A stretch of DNA of 64,000 bases from Trichobilharzia szidati (Eukaryota > Platyhelminthes > Trematoda > Strigeidida > Schistosomatidae): contig OX235275.1 in NCBI GenBank assembly GCA_944472155.2, positions 28,882,865 through 28,946,864 on the forward strand. The letters run 5' to 3'. Position numbers and translations under genes: made by a program. The notes below the pieces were generated by a model, which had not been told where the DNA came from, did no database searches, and worked only from the letters and a program-made list of their open reading frames with translations. Below are positions 41,501-52,539 of the stretch, in pieces. The number at the start of each line of letters is the position of its first letter. Position 1 is the first letter of the stretch.

Positions 41501-42089
41501 AAAAGACAAATAGTTCAGCAAAGAGTCTCTTTTCGACGAATTCATTTTCAAAGCTGTACAATCGCAAATATATATGGTTATTTTGTGTGTGTGTGTATAC
41601 ATTAAATTTGTCAAACAAAATACGGTTGGTAAGTTCAAATGAATTGGATGTTGATAAGAGGATAGCAACAAAAGTGATGAGTTGTCAAAAACGATTGTTA
41701 AAGAGGAGTAAGTTTAGGTGAATTGGATGTTCATATAAGAGGGTAGTAACAAAAGTGATGAGTTGTCATAAATGATTGTTAAATAAGAGTTACGCAATGG
41801 CATGAATAGTTTGATGAGTGAGTTGTACTCAAAGGTTAGGTTAGGTGTTTATGTCCAATCACTCTCATTTTGAGTGATCTGGACGTCTGACGCACATATT
41901 TAGTTGGACACTCGGTACAAGATATTTTTTGGAAATTGCATTGTTTTAATCCATAATTGTTATTGGATCTTTCAGTTGATTTATCTTATTTTTAATTGGA
42001 TTCGTCGGTTTAAACGTGGTGCGAATCACAATATTTTTGAGGTTTCTTCGAATCGCCTCTGATGTACCATTTTTGTATGGTATTTTGAT
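41501..42089. repeat. PLE terminal debris
   Basis: GCAAAGAGTCTCTTTTCGAC at 41517 is the PLE family 2 terminal block; 41880-41930 matches PLE family 4 GIY-YIG text (TGGACGTCTGACGCACATAT); 41935-42090 resembles a PLE C-terminal part. Fragmentary. Confidence 0.45.
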
Positions 42090-43040
42090 CGCCAATGATT
42101 TTCCTGATTGCAGTAGACTGGATAATGCGACAAACAGTGGGCAATGAGGAAACAGGCATAAAATGGACTCACACAAAAAACTTGGAGGATCTGGACTTCG
42201 CCGATGATATATGTCTGATTTCCCACAAACTGGAAGATATGCAAGCGAAAAGCAACAAGTTGGCAGAAGAAGCATCCAGAGAAGATAGGACTTCAGGTGA
42301 ACATAGAGAAAACAGAGATGATGAAGATTCATGGGCAACACCACCACCAACAACAGACAACAGACAACGATCAGCATAAATGGGAGAAACCTGAAAGAAA
42401 CAACCTCCTTTACCACCTACCTGGAAAGCATCGTTTCAACTACAGGCAAACGGAACTGACGAGGATATCAAAGCAAGAATCGGAAAAGCAAGACAAGCTT
42501 TCACTACTCTCAAGTCTGTGTGGAGGTCAACAGCACTCAGAATCAAAAATAAGATCCGGATTTTCAACTCCAATGTGAAGTCAGTCAGTGCTACTATACG
42601 GATCAGAGACTTGCACTGCGCGTCATGAAGAGCATTTCAAACAAACTACAGACCTTCATTAACAGTTGTCTTCGCTCAATACTCAAGATCAGATGGCCGG
42701 TCAGAAAAGATCAGCAACACAAGGGATCTCTGGCAATGAGCGAACCAACACAGCAGGAACCGATTGTGAAACAAATAGGCAGGGAGAAATTTAGGTGGAT
42801 TGGCCATACTCTGAGGAAACTATCAAGTGACATCACTAGACAAGTGGAACCCGAAAGGGAAGCGGCGAGTTGGTCGTCAGTGCGAGGTTGGGTGACTTGG
42901 AGGAGGTCAGGTGAAGAGGAGATGACAACGTGTGGGCAGACATGGAGCCAGGTGAAGACTGTAGCAGAGAACAGAACGCAATGGAGACGCACGGCTGAAG
43001 CCCTATGTTCCTCTAGGAACTAAAGGAAACAATAATAATA
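42090..43040 (+). mobile_element. RTE LINE 3' end (SR2-like)
   Basis: Encodes MIFLIAVDWIMRQTVGNEET, LEDLDFADDICLISHKLEDM with the catalytic FADD, then a connector (INGRNLKETTSF-like), GKARQAFTTLKSVW, QTFINSCLRSILKIRW, EPIVKQIGREKFRWIGHTLR and the 3' end GAAGCCCTATGTTCC to (AAT)n at about 43030-43043. Frame breaks at several places, otherwise the cleanest + strand 3' end in the window. Confidence 0.85.
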
Positions 43041-43049
43041 ATTGTGATT

Positions 43050-44346
43050 GTGTGGTTTTTTGCCTTCCTTCTTCTTGTCATTCTCTGGTTTTACCTTCTT
43101 TTTTCTCTTCTTTATATTATCTCTGATGAATTCTTTTGGGCTTCTTAAAGAGTATTCCAATGTCTTCAGTTGTATGTAGAAGACAAGGTCGTAAGGCAAA
43201 AATAAGATTAGTTGGAATGCGGCGAATAACTTTAAATTCTGCATTAACATCGGATTTATGTTCACTGTCTACAAGGTGTGCTGAAACACAGCTAGGTAAA
43301 AAATAAATCTTATATGTCCCTTGTTTTAATCATGCAAAATGATATTAAAAATCCCGATGATGAACTTGCCTAATCATATGCCCAGTGCAGCTGGCTCCGT
43401 CGCTGCAATTGAACTGGTAGATGAACATAGAGAAGACGAAATTACGTAGTTTGTCCTTACTTCTGGAAAGTGAAATAGCGGTGGCAGTGAAGAGACAACG
43501 TATATCTGCTGCACTGAAAGCTCTCATAACTGCGTTCTTCAGGCACTGTGTTATTATTTCGCTGATGTTATCACCGAGGAACTACAGTTTTACCAGCAGT
43601 GACTTTCTTAGAGCTTTTGCCTTGCTTGTTTTGGTGCTAAGCTCATATTTTTCCCAATGAATTTATCTCTGATAATCTTAAGTTCCTCATTGAGAGAGTC
43701 GTTTGAGTAGATTATCCTAGCCCTATGAACCAGACACTTTAGGAAGTTGTATTTATATTTCAAAGCTGGGAAACTTGAAAAATGGATTTTCTGACTTGTC
43801 TTTGTAGGTTTCCTTCTCAATGTACAATCCTCTTTCGTGGTTAGCGAGACATTCACGAATGAGATACATTAATTCCTTTCTTTCTATATGGTAAAGTTTA
43901 TTGCTGAATGAGAATCACTGAACTTATTAAGGATGTCCGTTGCTTCATTCTCGTCTTTCATAATCAGAAGTTTATCATCCACATATCGACAGTAGAATTC
44001 CAACTCATGAATTGCTTCTTTCAGTGGTCCATTCTCTAACTTAGTGACGAAAACATCGGCCAGGATTTCACCTAATGAGGAACTCATAGTCACACCATCA
44101 GTTTATCTATAATATTACCTGTTGAACAAGAAAGGAACGTTCATTGTACATCTTAAAATAAGTTCCTTCATGAAGGATACAGAAATAGAGATGTCGATGT
44201 CTCACTTAATAATCTCATGGCACATAAAATCCACAATTTCGGTCAACGGTACATTACAGAAAAAGGAGGACACATCAAAAGGCATTGCGAACTCTTCATT
44301 CACACTTACATCTCTTAATCTTTCGACGAGTTTGATCACGGATTAA
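43050..44346 (-). pseudogene. PLE family 1-like, decayed RT and GIY-YIG start
   Basis: Minus strand from 44340: LVERLRDVSVNEEFAMPFDV (motif A FDVSSFF), RCTMNVPFLFN, DGVTMSSSLGEILADVFVTK, LEFYCRYVDDKLLIM (catalytic YVDD near 43990), KLYHIERKE-like junction, KYKYNFLKCLVHRARIIYSN, RAFSAADIRCLFTATAISLS, FVFSMFIYQFNCSDGASCTG (GIY-YIG start, YIG replaced). At least six breaks. An old member of the same group as 22061-23656. Confidence 0.75.
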
Positions 44347-44675
44347 TATCAGTTAGAGAACCGTCGAGAACCAGCACCAAAGTACTGGACAACTGTTTCA
44401 TCCGAGATTGGGAATCATCGGCAGTGAGGTCCAAAGAGGTCCAACCAGTCAAGTATCAGGATGGATTTCCCACCGATGACATGAATTCGTAGAAGTTGGA
44501 ATTCATGGGCTGACCATTGAATCGGGTCCCAGTGACTGAATAATGTACGAGCTTGCCTTGTAACCGGAAGCTCCTGGGTTCTAAACTTGGCGGTGGGTGC
44601 GTACTTCCAGTGATTTTCAATGCTAGTGTTCAATGGTTCTCTAACTGATATCAGTCCGTGGTAAATCTCTTAAAA
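44331..44675. repeat. Family B SINE composite inverted dimer, copy 1
   Basis: Minus arm 44340-44420 (hammerhead half: TTTCATCCGAGATTGGGAAT) and plus arm 44425-44675 (GGTCCCAGTGACTGAATAAT, then B box decayed). The whole arrangement, from GAGTTTGATCACGGATTAAT to the 3' arm, recurs at 54885-55320, so the dimer itself was duplicated. Confidence 0.6.
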
Positions 44676-44984
44676 ACAAATTTAATCCTTACAAACCAAC
44701 TCCTGAAAAGTATTTTTCACGCCATCCTTGATCAATTAATTGTGCAGAAGTTGAGAGAGCTTCAAGAAACGTTTGGCTGTTGCATAATACGGGGAATCAG
44801 AAATGTCTAAAATACTGGTCGAATTATTAAACCACTTTTATGCACTTTTATATGATAAAAGTAGTATTGAAGAATACAAAGCAGTCCACTGACTAATTTA
44901 CTTAAAAATGTAGAGAGTTTCACAGACGTGTATCACATCAGGTTGCCAAATTTCAAAAAGGCATCTAAAAAAATAAAGTAGACA
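44676..44984. other. No recognisable feature
   Basis: Nothing identified. Confidence 0.3.
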
Positions 44985-45317
44985 TGTAACGACAAGGGTC
45001 AGGCAACAGATCGTTTATTGAGTAAATCAAGAGATATTTATAGATTTTTATGTACATTATTGTCAGCGGAGAAGCAACATCTTCTGATTGGTTGTTTTTT
45101 TTGCTGAAAGTTATTGTGTACTGCTTGTGACCGTTTCTTAGAAAGTTAAGCCATATATCTGCAAATCGTATTTCCACAAGTTAAGTCTGTGGTGATTGGT
45201 TGGTGATTTCCTCAAGGTTAAGCTTTGTTATTTTTTTTCTCATGACCTAGATTGTGGACGTAAACAATGACATAAATTATTGTCTACAACTTTGGCTTGT
45301 AGACAGCTGTCACCACA
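44985..45317 (-). repeat. Solo LTR-like repeat, copy 3
   Basis: TGTAACGACAAGGGTCAGGC at the left, TTTATTGAG (AATAAA on minus), GATATTTATAG (TATA on minus), GCTGTCACCACA at the right. Most like copy 1. No clear flanking duplication. Confidence 0.6.
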
Positions 45318-45474
45318 GATGGAGCATGATTCAAATTGGAGATCCAGAGGCTGAATATTAGTAACCGCTACTTCGGATTCGATTCCTCGGGCACTTTTAC
45401 TAGGCAAGCTGATTTCAGCACGCACTAAGTCCTAGGTCACAAGTTATCTGTCTTCCTTTTATTTATTTCAGACA

Positions 45475-46395
45475 GGAGACAATTTAGTGTTTTCAGGGGA
45501 CAGTGCACCACTCTTTTCGCTTGTTGAAACTGGTGTGCCTCTAGATGCTATACACCGCACCATATCTTCTCTCTTTCTTTTTGCGTAACCTACCGTTTTC
45601 TTCTAAAGCTAATTTCCTTAAATATGCCAATGGCCTGACAATTTCTACCCCAGTAATTTCTGCATTGGATTGTTCTTATATGAAGAGATTCTTGTCTGAA
45701 GTTGATAAGTGGTCTCTCCTAAATGCTTTTGAAATGAATCCATCTAAATGTAAGATATCAGATGCGAAAAACACTTGCGTCACCTGACTGATTCAGTCCC
45801 TTGAATTTTTGTAATATCAATGGCACTGTGATAGAGACACACACAAAAAGACAGAGTTCATCTAATATCTCCTATCTCGACATCAGTTTCTACTCGAATC
45901 TCTGTTGGTCGTCTCACATCTTGTTGATTTCTAAGCAAATTTTTCGTTTGACTTATCACATAAAGATGTTGAGACTTTCTGTCGGCACAAATAAACCTCT
46001 TCTCTTTTAATTTATTGATTCTTGTATTCTGCTCATTCTCCTTCATTGTTCTCCTTTGTTCTTCCCTAGACTCCTCAAAAACAGCTGTGTCCTATTACAT
46101 AGACCATTGAGGGTTTTAAATAGGACAGAACTAACTGACATTGTTCTTGTCGATGGGTATTTGAATTCTTGCAAGCAGTTAGCTGAAGTTGTCTTGTCTG
46201 ACACCGGACATCACATTTTTCTTTGTGCCTCTTCGGGGTAAACCAGAAGAATTTTGATGAGTGTTTATGCTGGTGCTGCAAAAATATAAAAATTAAGTCT
46301 TATCATATTTCACGCGAATTTTGTGTGAAGAGACAAATGACAGAAAAAAGGCTTATAGACTTTTTAAGTCAGTGAATAAACAGCAAATTATAACA
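45475..46395 (+). pseudogene. Non-LTR RT fragment, second CR1-like family
   Basis: The + strand reads, across frame breaks, QGTVHHSF (from GVPQGSVLGP-like text at 45490), a decayed YADD region as KYANGLTIS (45623-45650), FLSEVDKWSLLNAFEMNPSK (typical W...N..K of the RT palm), LNFCNINGT, SSNISYLDISFYSNLCWSSH (LGVxxxxxLxWxxH motif), SKQIFRLTYHIKMLRLSVG, RTELTDIVL. A different family from 39209-39990. YADD to YANG makes it catalytically dead. Confidence 0.7.
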
Positions 46396-46615
46396 AGAGA
46401 TATCAGCACACACACACACTGTATTTATTGTTCATTAAATTTCACTAACTTTCAGTCTTTGTGGTTCTTATTATTTTTACAATATTATGTATTTATATAT
46501 TAATAGAAGGAGGTGAACTGTGACAGCATATATAAAAACCCCGAAAATTCCATTCTGTATAATAATTATTTTTGGAATAAATTGATCATTATCATTATTA
46601 CAAATAATCCTGTAA
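46396..46615. other. No recognisable feature
   Basis: AT-rich; (AC)n at about 46410-46420. Confidence 0.3.
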
Positions 46616-47400
46616 TTAACTGATGATATTGCTTTAGGTTGTCGTTCATTTCACTGAGGGCCTCACGACCCATGGTGAGTTCTCTTCCTGTATTGTATCC
46701 TCCCAGTTTCTCATTCATATCACCCATCAGGATTTCGATATCGCCATTTGGGACGTTGTCCATTACTGCTTGTAGTTGTCTGTAGAAGACCTCGTTCTTC
46801 TCTTGTTCTGAGACGTTTGTAGGCGCATAGCATTGAATGATTGTAACCTTCCTTCCTTCCTTTTGAGTTGAACCTGGCTGTCATTATCCTGGAGGAGATT
46901 GGTTCCCACTGCATGAGAGCTTTGGCTGCTGTTGGTGACGTCATGACGGCTACTCCCTCGGTGTGCTCGTGATTGTCCTCTGGATGACCTGAGTGGATTA
47001 TTGTCTCTCCAGTTGATAGTTGGCACCTTCGACATCCGTTTCATCTGCTCTCGCAGATTCCCAACACTTCTATTTTATATCTTCTCATTTCTGCGGCTAC
47101 CTAAGCAGCCTTTCCAGCTTCGTACATTGTACGAATATTCCACGTCCCCATCCTCATTTTTGCTTTCATCGAAAGAAGGCACATCAGCTGACTGGCTTCC
47201 CGAAGGCTTTCACCAGCCTGCGTCATTTCACTTCCCCGATTCCAGCGAAAAATAAGGTCATTGTTTATATTTTTAGAATTTTTAATATATTTGTGCGTTG
47301 AAGTTTCTGTAGCAGTTTGATTAAGTTTTGGGGGTGGAGTTGCTAGCACCACGCCCCAACCCTCCCTCTTTATCCGGGTTTGGGACCGGCTAGAAAACTA
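46616..47400 (-). mobile_element. RTE LINE 5' end with AP-endonuclease start
   Basis: Minus strand: 5' untranslated part (GACCGGTCCCAAACCC-type text near 47390, GGGTTGGGGCGTGGTGCTAG, AACTCCACCCCCAAAACTTA), then MRMGTWNIRTMYEAGKAA (start of the APE-type endonuclease, W-N-x-R motif), EVLGICE-like block, SGHPEDNHEHTEGVAV, MTSPTAAKALMQWEPISSRI, VTIIQCYAPT-like and NGDIEILMGDMNEKLGG (the GDFN-type catalytic block). Frameshifts present. The element's body is cut off at 46616. Confidence 0.8.
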
Positions 47401-47402
47401 GT

Positions 47403-47935
47403 GAGCTAGTAATCTAGTAATCAGCATCAACAAAAAAATTCGGATTTTCAATACAAACGTCAAGTCAGTCAGTTCTTCTATACATACGGATCAGAAACTT
47501 GGCGGGTCACAAAGAATATTTCCAAAACCTGTTGCAGACCTTTACCAACAGCTGTATTCGTTCTTTACTCAAGGTCAGATGGCTGGAAGGAATCACCAAC
47601 AAGAAACTATGGGAACAAACAAAATTAGAACCAATCGCCCAACAAATATATACAGGAGAAAGTGGAGGTGGATTGGACACTCGCTGAGGAGGCCGCTGGG
47701 TGACATCGCGCGTCAGGCCAGTGCTCGAGTGGAACCTGGAAGGTAAGCGGCGAGTGGGACGTCCGAGGGTGACATGGAGGAGATCGTGTGAAGAGGAGTT
47801 GAATCAGTATGGACCAACATGGATGCAGGTGAAGAGTACAGCAGAAGACAGAAACAAGTGTAGACGTGCAGTTGAAGCCCTATGTTCCACTAGGAACCCA
47901 AGGGAACAATAATAATAATAATAATTACTTATGTA
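47403..47935 (+). mobile_element. RTE LINE 3' end (SR2-like)
   Basis: Starts within NKKIRIFNTNVKSVSSSI-coding text, then LTNKKLWEQTKLEPIAQQI, RPLGDIARQASARVEPGR-like, KRRVGRPRVTWRRSCEEELN, QYGPTWMQVKSTAEDRNKC and the 3' block GAAGCCCTATGTTCCACTAG to (AAT)n at 47909-47925. Tail to head with the minus 5' end on its left, so the pair is an inverted arrangement of two different element ends. Confidence 0.8.
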
Positions 47936-48097
47936 TCTAGTTCTAATTTCCAGAAAAGTTTTTCAGGGCAAGAAAGTTGTTTCTCTGACAAGTCTTTTTT
48001 TTCGTTACTCCTGGCAACATAATGTACTGTAGCAATATTGAATTTTCGCTTTTTGTTTCCTAAATTATGGGCCAAATAGGTTCCAGCGAATAACCAG

Positions 48098-48375
48098 TCG
48101 TATTATGAACTGGAAAAATCTTCTCCTGTCACTATGGATGATCAAATCAATTGTTCTCAGTCATATTTAGATCCGATTACCTTTCAAGAACATGCTATTT
48201 ACTTAGATGATATGTGTCGTAATATACGAAATAAGTTTAGTCAAAGTTTAATTGAAGAAATGGATAGACGACACCAGATTGAGATAGACAATGTGAAAAT
48301 GAACAAGAGGAAAGATCTGCCACACTGGTGTACAGAATTTGAAATGTCAGCGCATTTTGAAGCTATGGATAATCT
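48098..48375 (+). CDS. P-loop NTPase gene, exon f
   Basis: 278 bp from acceptor AATAACCAG|TCG (phase 0) to donor AATCT|GTGAGT (phase 2). An upstream AG at 48086 would change the phase and is rejected. Reads SYYELEKSSPVTMDDQINCS, QSYLDPITFQEHAIYLDDMC, RNIRNKFSQSLIEEMDRRHQ and PHWCTEFEMSAHFEAMDNL. Charged and helical. The end leads directly into the nucleotide-binding exon g. Confidence 0.75.
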
Positions 48376-48449
48376 GTGAGTTGATAATTAATTTAATGAT
48401 TGCCTAGATGGTACATGAGAAAGGTGATTAACTACATTTTTCCTGCTTT

Positions 48450-49290
48450 ATTTTGCATGCAAAGCTCCGGTTGATTTAAGCAAATAGTAATGGTCTCTGC
48501 TGTTTGAAGCGTTCGCTATCTAGAGGCCTTTGGTAATTTATTCCATACTTGATGGATGATAAGGAAAGATTGTTTCAATGCTAACTAGCTTTGTGGCCTG
48601 TTTGAACGAGGTGATCCCACATAGAACTGTTGATGGTTTTAATAGAACCTTTATTTACCCACACTGATAGGTGTTTCCAAGCAAGTTCCTAGGGAAACCA
48701 GTGGCAAATACAACTAACTTGCTCCACAGGATCAGTGTTTGGTGAAGCAATTTTCAGGGTAGCTGTTTTGAATTAACATGTTGAATATAACTTTAAGTTC
48801 GTCTTCAGTCACATCTCTGACCCTACAGCTGAGGGTCTTCACCAAATTTATTTCTTACTGGAGAGGAACAAAACTATGAAAACGTGTATATGTCGACCGG
48901 TCCAAGTACTTTTCTTGTGCGGATTCCTTTTTATGCTACATTCTAGTCTTCTTGTCATTAAGATATCTGGAAAGGTAATCTAACTTTGGGATACTTCTTC
49001 ACACGTTAATTTCATAGTTGAATGCACTTCATTCAATTGAGATATGATTTCATTCTTGTCGAAATCATTTTCACAAAGAGTGAAATTATCATCTGTAAAC
49101 GGGCAACAAAATAAGAATTTTCCAATAAGGTTGTTCAACGGATCATTTTCTAGTTTACTCAGAAAGAAATACGCTAACTTGGGAACCTATGAAGATCCCA
49201 TTGCTGTTTTACTGATAAGAAGTAATTAAGTAACCAGTAAAGCTTTAGTGGATTTTTCGCAACCAGTTTATAGTACTATGTGAAATCAGT
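48450..49290 (-). pseudogene. PLE RT and GIY-YIG, highly decayed
   Basis: Minus strand carries recognisable traces: LLISKTAMGSS-like text near 49200 (AMGSP box), ENDPLNNLIGKFLFC, FDKNEIISQLNEVH near 49060, and at the other end KTINSSMWDHLVQTGHKAS, MYKIYRP-type and QTAETITICLNQP near 48490-48640. Many stops. Similar to the family at 11990-12370. Confidence 0.55.
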
Positions 49291-49649
49291 TAGCACCGGA
49301 TGACTGTTAGTCTTTACTTCTAATAAACAGAACATTTTCGTGCACGTTCTTCTCAATAAAAATTGGAATTTTGCTAGATAGGATTACTTGCACTAGAAAT
49401 ATTGTTAGTTCCCTAGAACTCTCCGTTGTTTTTAGTAATTCAGAAGTTGAAGTGAAGAGACACCAATTCCCCTAATGTTTCAGGTACATACTAGTGGCTA
49501 GTGGCATTAAGTAGAGGATTTACATTTATGGTATATTGCTTCTTCCCTTCATACAACCAACAGGACAGAAAAGTTATTCCTACTCACCTAGTTATTAGTG
49601 TCACTTCACTGGTAAATAATTCAAAGATGAACATTCACTGACATACTTA
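49291..49649. other. No recognisable feature
   Basis: Nothing identified. Confidence 0.3.
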
Positions 49650-49800
49650 TCAACTTGGTTGTTGATAAGCCTAGTAGGAGAATCCATGACTCGTGTCTCA
49701 TCATATTTGGAGCTTTCCGGTTGAATGATACCTTATCGCAAGTGAGTGATGATGCTCCCACTGAAATCCAAAACCAGGTCCTATTTTGGGTACGTCTTTG
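49650..49800 (-). repeat. SmAlpha-like SINE (family A), decayed
   Basis: Minus strand: GTGGGAGCATCATCACTCAC, TTGCGATAAGG, then CTCCAAATATGATGAGACAC and GAGTCATGGATTCTCCTACT. The hammerhead core and GAAA are lost. Confidence 0.45.
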
Positions 49801-50299
49801 ACGTTTGAAACAATAGGACCTAGTTTTGAGTCCCTCATTGAGAATACTATAACTCTCTTGTGATACAGACGCATCCAGATGGCAGGTGTCAGTTGGAACA
49901 AGGCGCATATATAATGGCTTTCATCACTGAAGCAACCGTACTAGCGGCAGACATGTTTATCTACAAAAAAATGAACCATCAGAAATTTGTATAGTGAACA
50001 GATATTTAATAAAAGAATGGTTGTTATTAACACACCTGACTAGTTGATTTCTGTTCCGTAAACACCATTAATATTATGAAGGTTTGATGGATCCTTCTGT
50101 TGCACTTAGAATCCATGAGAATCTGAGGAGATTATATATATATATATATATATAGTTTGTACTTTTCACATTGATTGGTCACTGCAGAATGATCAATTTC
50201 ATATGTCTAGTCCTCAGTATGACGAGTCAGTGCTCCAGTAATCAGGAAATTTAGGTTCAGGGTTTCTGGCAGATAACTTTCAAACGTCTAATAACGTAC
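49801..50299. other. No recognisable feature
   Basis: A (TA)n microsatellite lies at about 50133-50155. Traces of an inverted family A SINE at 49790-49860. Otherwise nothing. Confidence 0.3.
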
Positions 50300-50479
50300 A
50301 CGTTCTGGACTGTGATCACACATTAACGCTGAATAAAAGCTTTATAGATATTAATAAGCCAGGTAACAAGAAGGCTCTTGTGTTTGCTGAAGCCTATGCA
50401 ATCAGATTAAGGAAGCCAGACCAATGTATACGAAAGGAGACAGTAGTTAGCGTCAATCCACCTTGGCAGTATACATTTA
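50300..50479 (+). pseudogene. PLE GIY-YIG C-terminal fragment
   Basis: The + strand encodes VLDCDHTLTLNKSFIDINKP, GNKKALVFAEAYAIRLRKPD, QCIRKETVVSVNPPWQY, which matches the C-terminal part of the PLE at 33926-34636 (VEAIAIRRLKPNLCTQKETV). It was the target of the next element: its 3' flank continues at 51713. Confidence 0.65.
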
Positions 50480-51712
50480 AAATCTTTAAATATTCCCATT
50501 TATAATATTAGAACAAGATATATAAGCGAACAATATTGTTTTCAATTAGATCTTCTTCAGGCTTTACTCTAATTTACATAGATTTATATATAAAATTTTA
50601 ACCAATGACGGTGATTTTGGGAATCAAATAATAATCTTAATAATAATAATGTGGTAAATGAACAAAATTAATAACGATGATTATAATGATAACAAAATAT
50701 TGATAATAAGGCTTATGCAGGTGATAAGAATAACAAAGATAGTATATGTATATAAGTGTATATGTAGACAATTCAATAAACAAATAAATTAAGTTAAATC
50801 TTAAAAGGTGAAGTGGAACGATAATCAGAGTTTAAATAAATATTATAAAAGTACCAAGGAGATGGAAAAATAAGAAAGGGTGTGAGGGTTTTCAATAGAA
50901 TTCACCTAGGCCAAGGAAGAGACAAAGGTAAAACAAACTTCTTTTGTATGCAAAGACTAGGATTGTTCCCTCGAATTCCCATAGCTTCGGCTAGGTGTAA
51001 AAGACGGGTTCTGATTCCGTTCGAAAGGCTCGATGGAATGCGATAGATAACTTTGAAAGCACTATTTTTGTCCACTTGGTGACCACTATCAATCAAATGA
51101 GCCAAAATAGGACTTCGTATGAATTTTATTTGACCTTTTCCGAACCATGAAGGAAGATGCTCATTAATGCGTTTGTTAAGCTGTCTAGTTGTTCGCCCTA
51201 TATAGCTTTCTCCACAGGAGCAACTAAATTTATAGATACACATCGAAGTGGCACAACTAGGTAGCTTATCTTTCACTTGAGCAATCAAAATTGGTTGGCT
51301 GGAAAATGACAAACAAAGGGTGGCAGCAGTATAAGTCCGTTTTATCGCTCTGGATAATCTCAGATGTAAGACTTCACTAGCCACGTCCCCATTAAATTGA
51401 AGTTTCATGAACAGTTCTTTCTTTTTAACTGTTGTGAGTTTTTCTTCATTGTACCTGGTATTCATGTGTCTCCTAACAAATCTACTAGGATAACCCATTT
51501 GGACCAGCGTATTTTGGATATATCCTACCTCATTTTCTAGGGAGTCATTTGTACAAATACGTCTTGCTCTATTCGTAAGGCATCTGACCAAATTGATTTT
51601 ATATCGGATTGGTACAAAACTGAGGAAATGTGTATATTGTCCTACAGATGTAGGTTTTCTATAGACATCTCTCTTGAGTGAGCCATCCTCTCTTCTGCTC
51701 AATTGGACGTCA
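50480..51712 (-). mobile_element. PLE family 1, truncated copy 2 with 12-bp TSD
   Basis: Flanked by AGTATACATTTA at 50468-50479 and 51713-51724. Contains the 3' region (AAATCTTTAAATATTCCCAT to ATATTGATAATAAGGCTTAT) and a 266-codon frame. 5' truncation falls inside the RT, just before VQLSRREDG. It represents the empty state for the PLE family 4 insertion seen at 21295-21875. Confidence 0.85.
50902..51702 (-). CDS. PLE RT C-end and GIY-YIG endonuclease, truncated
   Basis: 266 open codons matching residues 266-531 of the frame at 22061-23656 with few replacements (for example MNTRYNEEKL for RNTRYNKEKL). It has RT C-terminal VYRKPTSVGQYTHFLSF, the linker and a complete-looking GIY-YIG (CIYKFSCSCGESYIGRTTRQ, LNKRINEHLP). 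No polymerase active site. Open, so the insertion is fairly recent, but it cannot be autonomous. Confidence 0.85.
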   Translation of the reverse strand: MSRREDGSLKRDVYRKPTSVGQYTHFLSFVPIRYKINLVRCLTNRARRICTNDSLENEVGYIQNTLVQMGYPSRFVRRHMNTRYNEEKLTTVKKKELFMKLQFNGDVASEVLHLRLSRAIKRTYTAATLCLSFSSQPILIAQVKDKLPSCATSMCIYKFSCSCGESYIGRTTRQLNKRINEHLPSWFGKGQIKFIRSPILAHLIDSGHQVDKNSAFKVIYRIPSSLSNGIRTRLLHLAEAMGIRGNNPSLCIQKKFVLPLSLPWPR

Positions 51713-51724
51713 AGTATACATTTA

Positions 51725-51999
51725 TTTTAACTTTAATATTTTCCCAACCTTCCCTTTTCTCTTTGCAACGTTTTTTCCACTATTATTATTATTATTATTA
51801 TCAGTATTTTATCTGACGAGCTGTTAGTTTTCTTAGGATGTGTGGAAATCAAAAATCATAGTTCAGTATTAATCTTAGTGTGCATTTTTGAAACAGATTA
51901 GACATGCTAAAATCTTATTGTTTGGTCCTAAATGGGTCGCACATGTTAAATTTTTTTTAATAAATTATTTAAAATAATCCAAGCGTGTTTAGGTTAAAG
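51725..51999. other. PLE flank sequence
   Basis: Probably the 3' region of the PLE interrupted at 50479; (ATT)n at about 51781-51802. No frame. Confidence 0.35.
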
Positions 52000-52060
52000 T
52001 CGAAACAAGATTTCTCTCAATGTTTCGCCATGTAAGCCACATCTTCTTCAGCAGAATTAT
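52000..52060 (-). ncRNA. Hammerhead-like motif at a PLE terminus
   Basis: Minus strand CTGAAGA (52051-52045), then AGATGTGGCTTACATGGC as stem-loop (ATGT/ACAT), GAAA at 52026-52023, CATTGAG. Same order as at 29640 but stem II is offset from the core. Confidence 0.45.
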
Positions 52061-52184
52061 CCAGATTTTATTAACCATAAAAATATATAGTCAAAAATTA
52101 CATCTATTGAAGTCAGTTCCTTTGAAGGTCACACGTTGGTAGACACTTGTACTAACAGAAAAATGTAAACAATCATAACGTAAT

Positions 52185-52510
52185 TATAACTAGCAGTGGA
52201 ATCCAAGAGATGTCTCTCATGGCCCAAATGGTCTAGGGTGTAACGCTTCGGCGCTTGAAACTATGAGCACTGGGTTCGAGCCTCGGTGGGAACATCATCA
52301 CTCACTGTGGAATGCAGGCACATCCAACTGACGACTCCCAAATAAGACGAAATGCTCATTCTCCTGGATTCCACTGCTAGCCACTATCCACCAATTAACT
52401 TCTGATTACATGCCCAGACATTGTAGAAGCATCTTCATAAGAAGTCGACATGTAAACCTGAGAATGAGCACTTCGGTCTAATCAGTAGATAGGAAAATCT
52501 AAAATTGAAT
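52185..52510 (+). repeat. SmAlpha-like SINE (family A), best copy
   Basis: GGCCCAAATGGTCTAGGGTG (A box), GTTCGAGCCTCGGTGGGAAC (B box), ATCATCACTCACTGTGGAAT, then the hammerhead, then CCACTGCTAGCCACTATCCA and the long tail with CCCAGACATTGTAGAAGCAT, GAGCACTTCGGTCTAATCAG to AATTGAATTA. Length about 320 bp. Confidence 0.75.
52320..52375 (+). ncRNA. Hammerhead motif, family A, intact core
   Basis: CTGACGA at 52328-52334 and GAAA at 52349-52352 are both present. Stem II (CTCC...AGAC) has a mismatch; stem III TGCTCATTC has lost the family's GCGCG palindrome. So the core is intact but the arms are eroded. Confidence 0.6.
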
Positions 52511-52539
52511 TAAAAGAAGGCACAGTTAGACTTAACAAA

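Noticed and set aside
48081..48097. Acceptor TTCCAG at 48086 for exon f
   Set aside because: It would need a phase 1 donor before it, but exon e ends in phase 0. AATAACCAG at 48097 fits.
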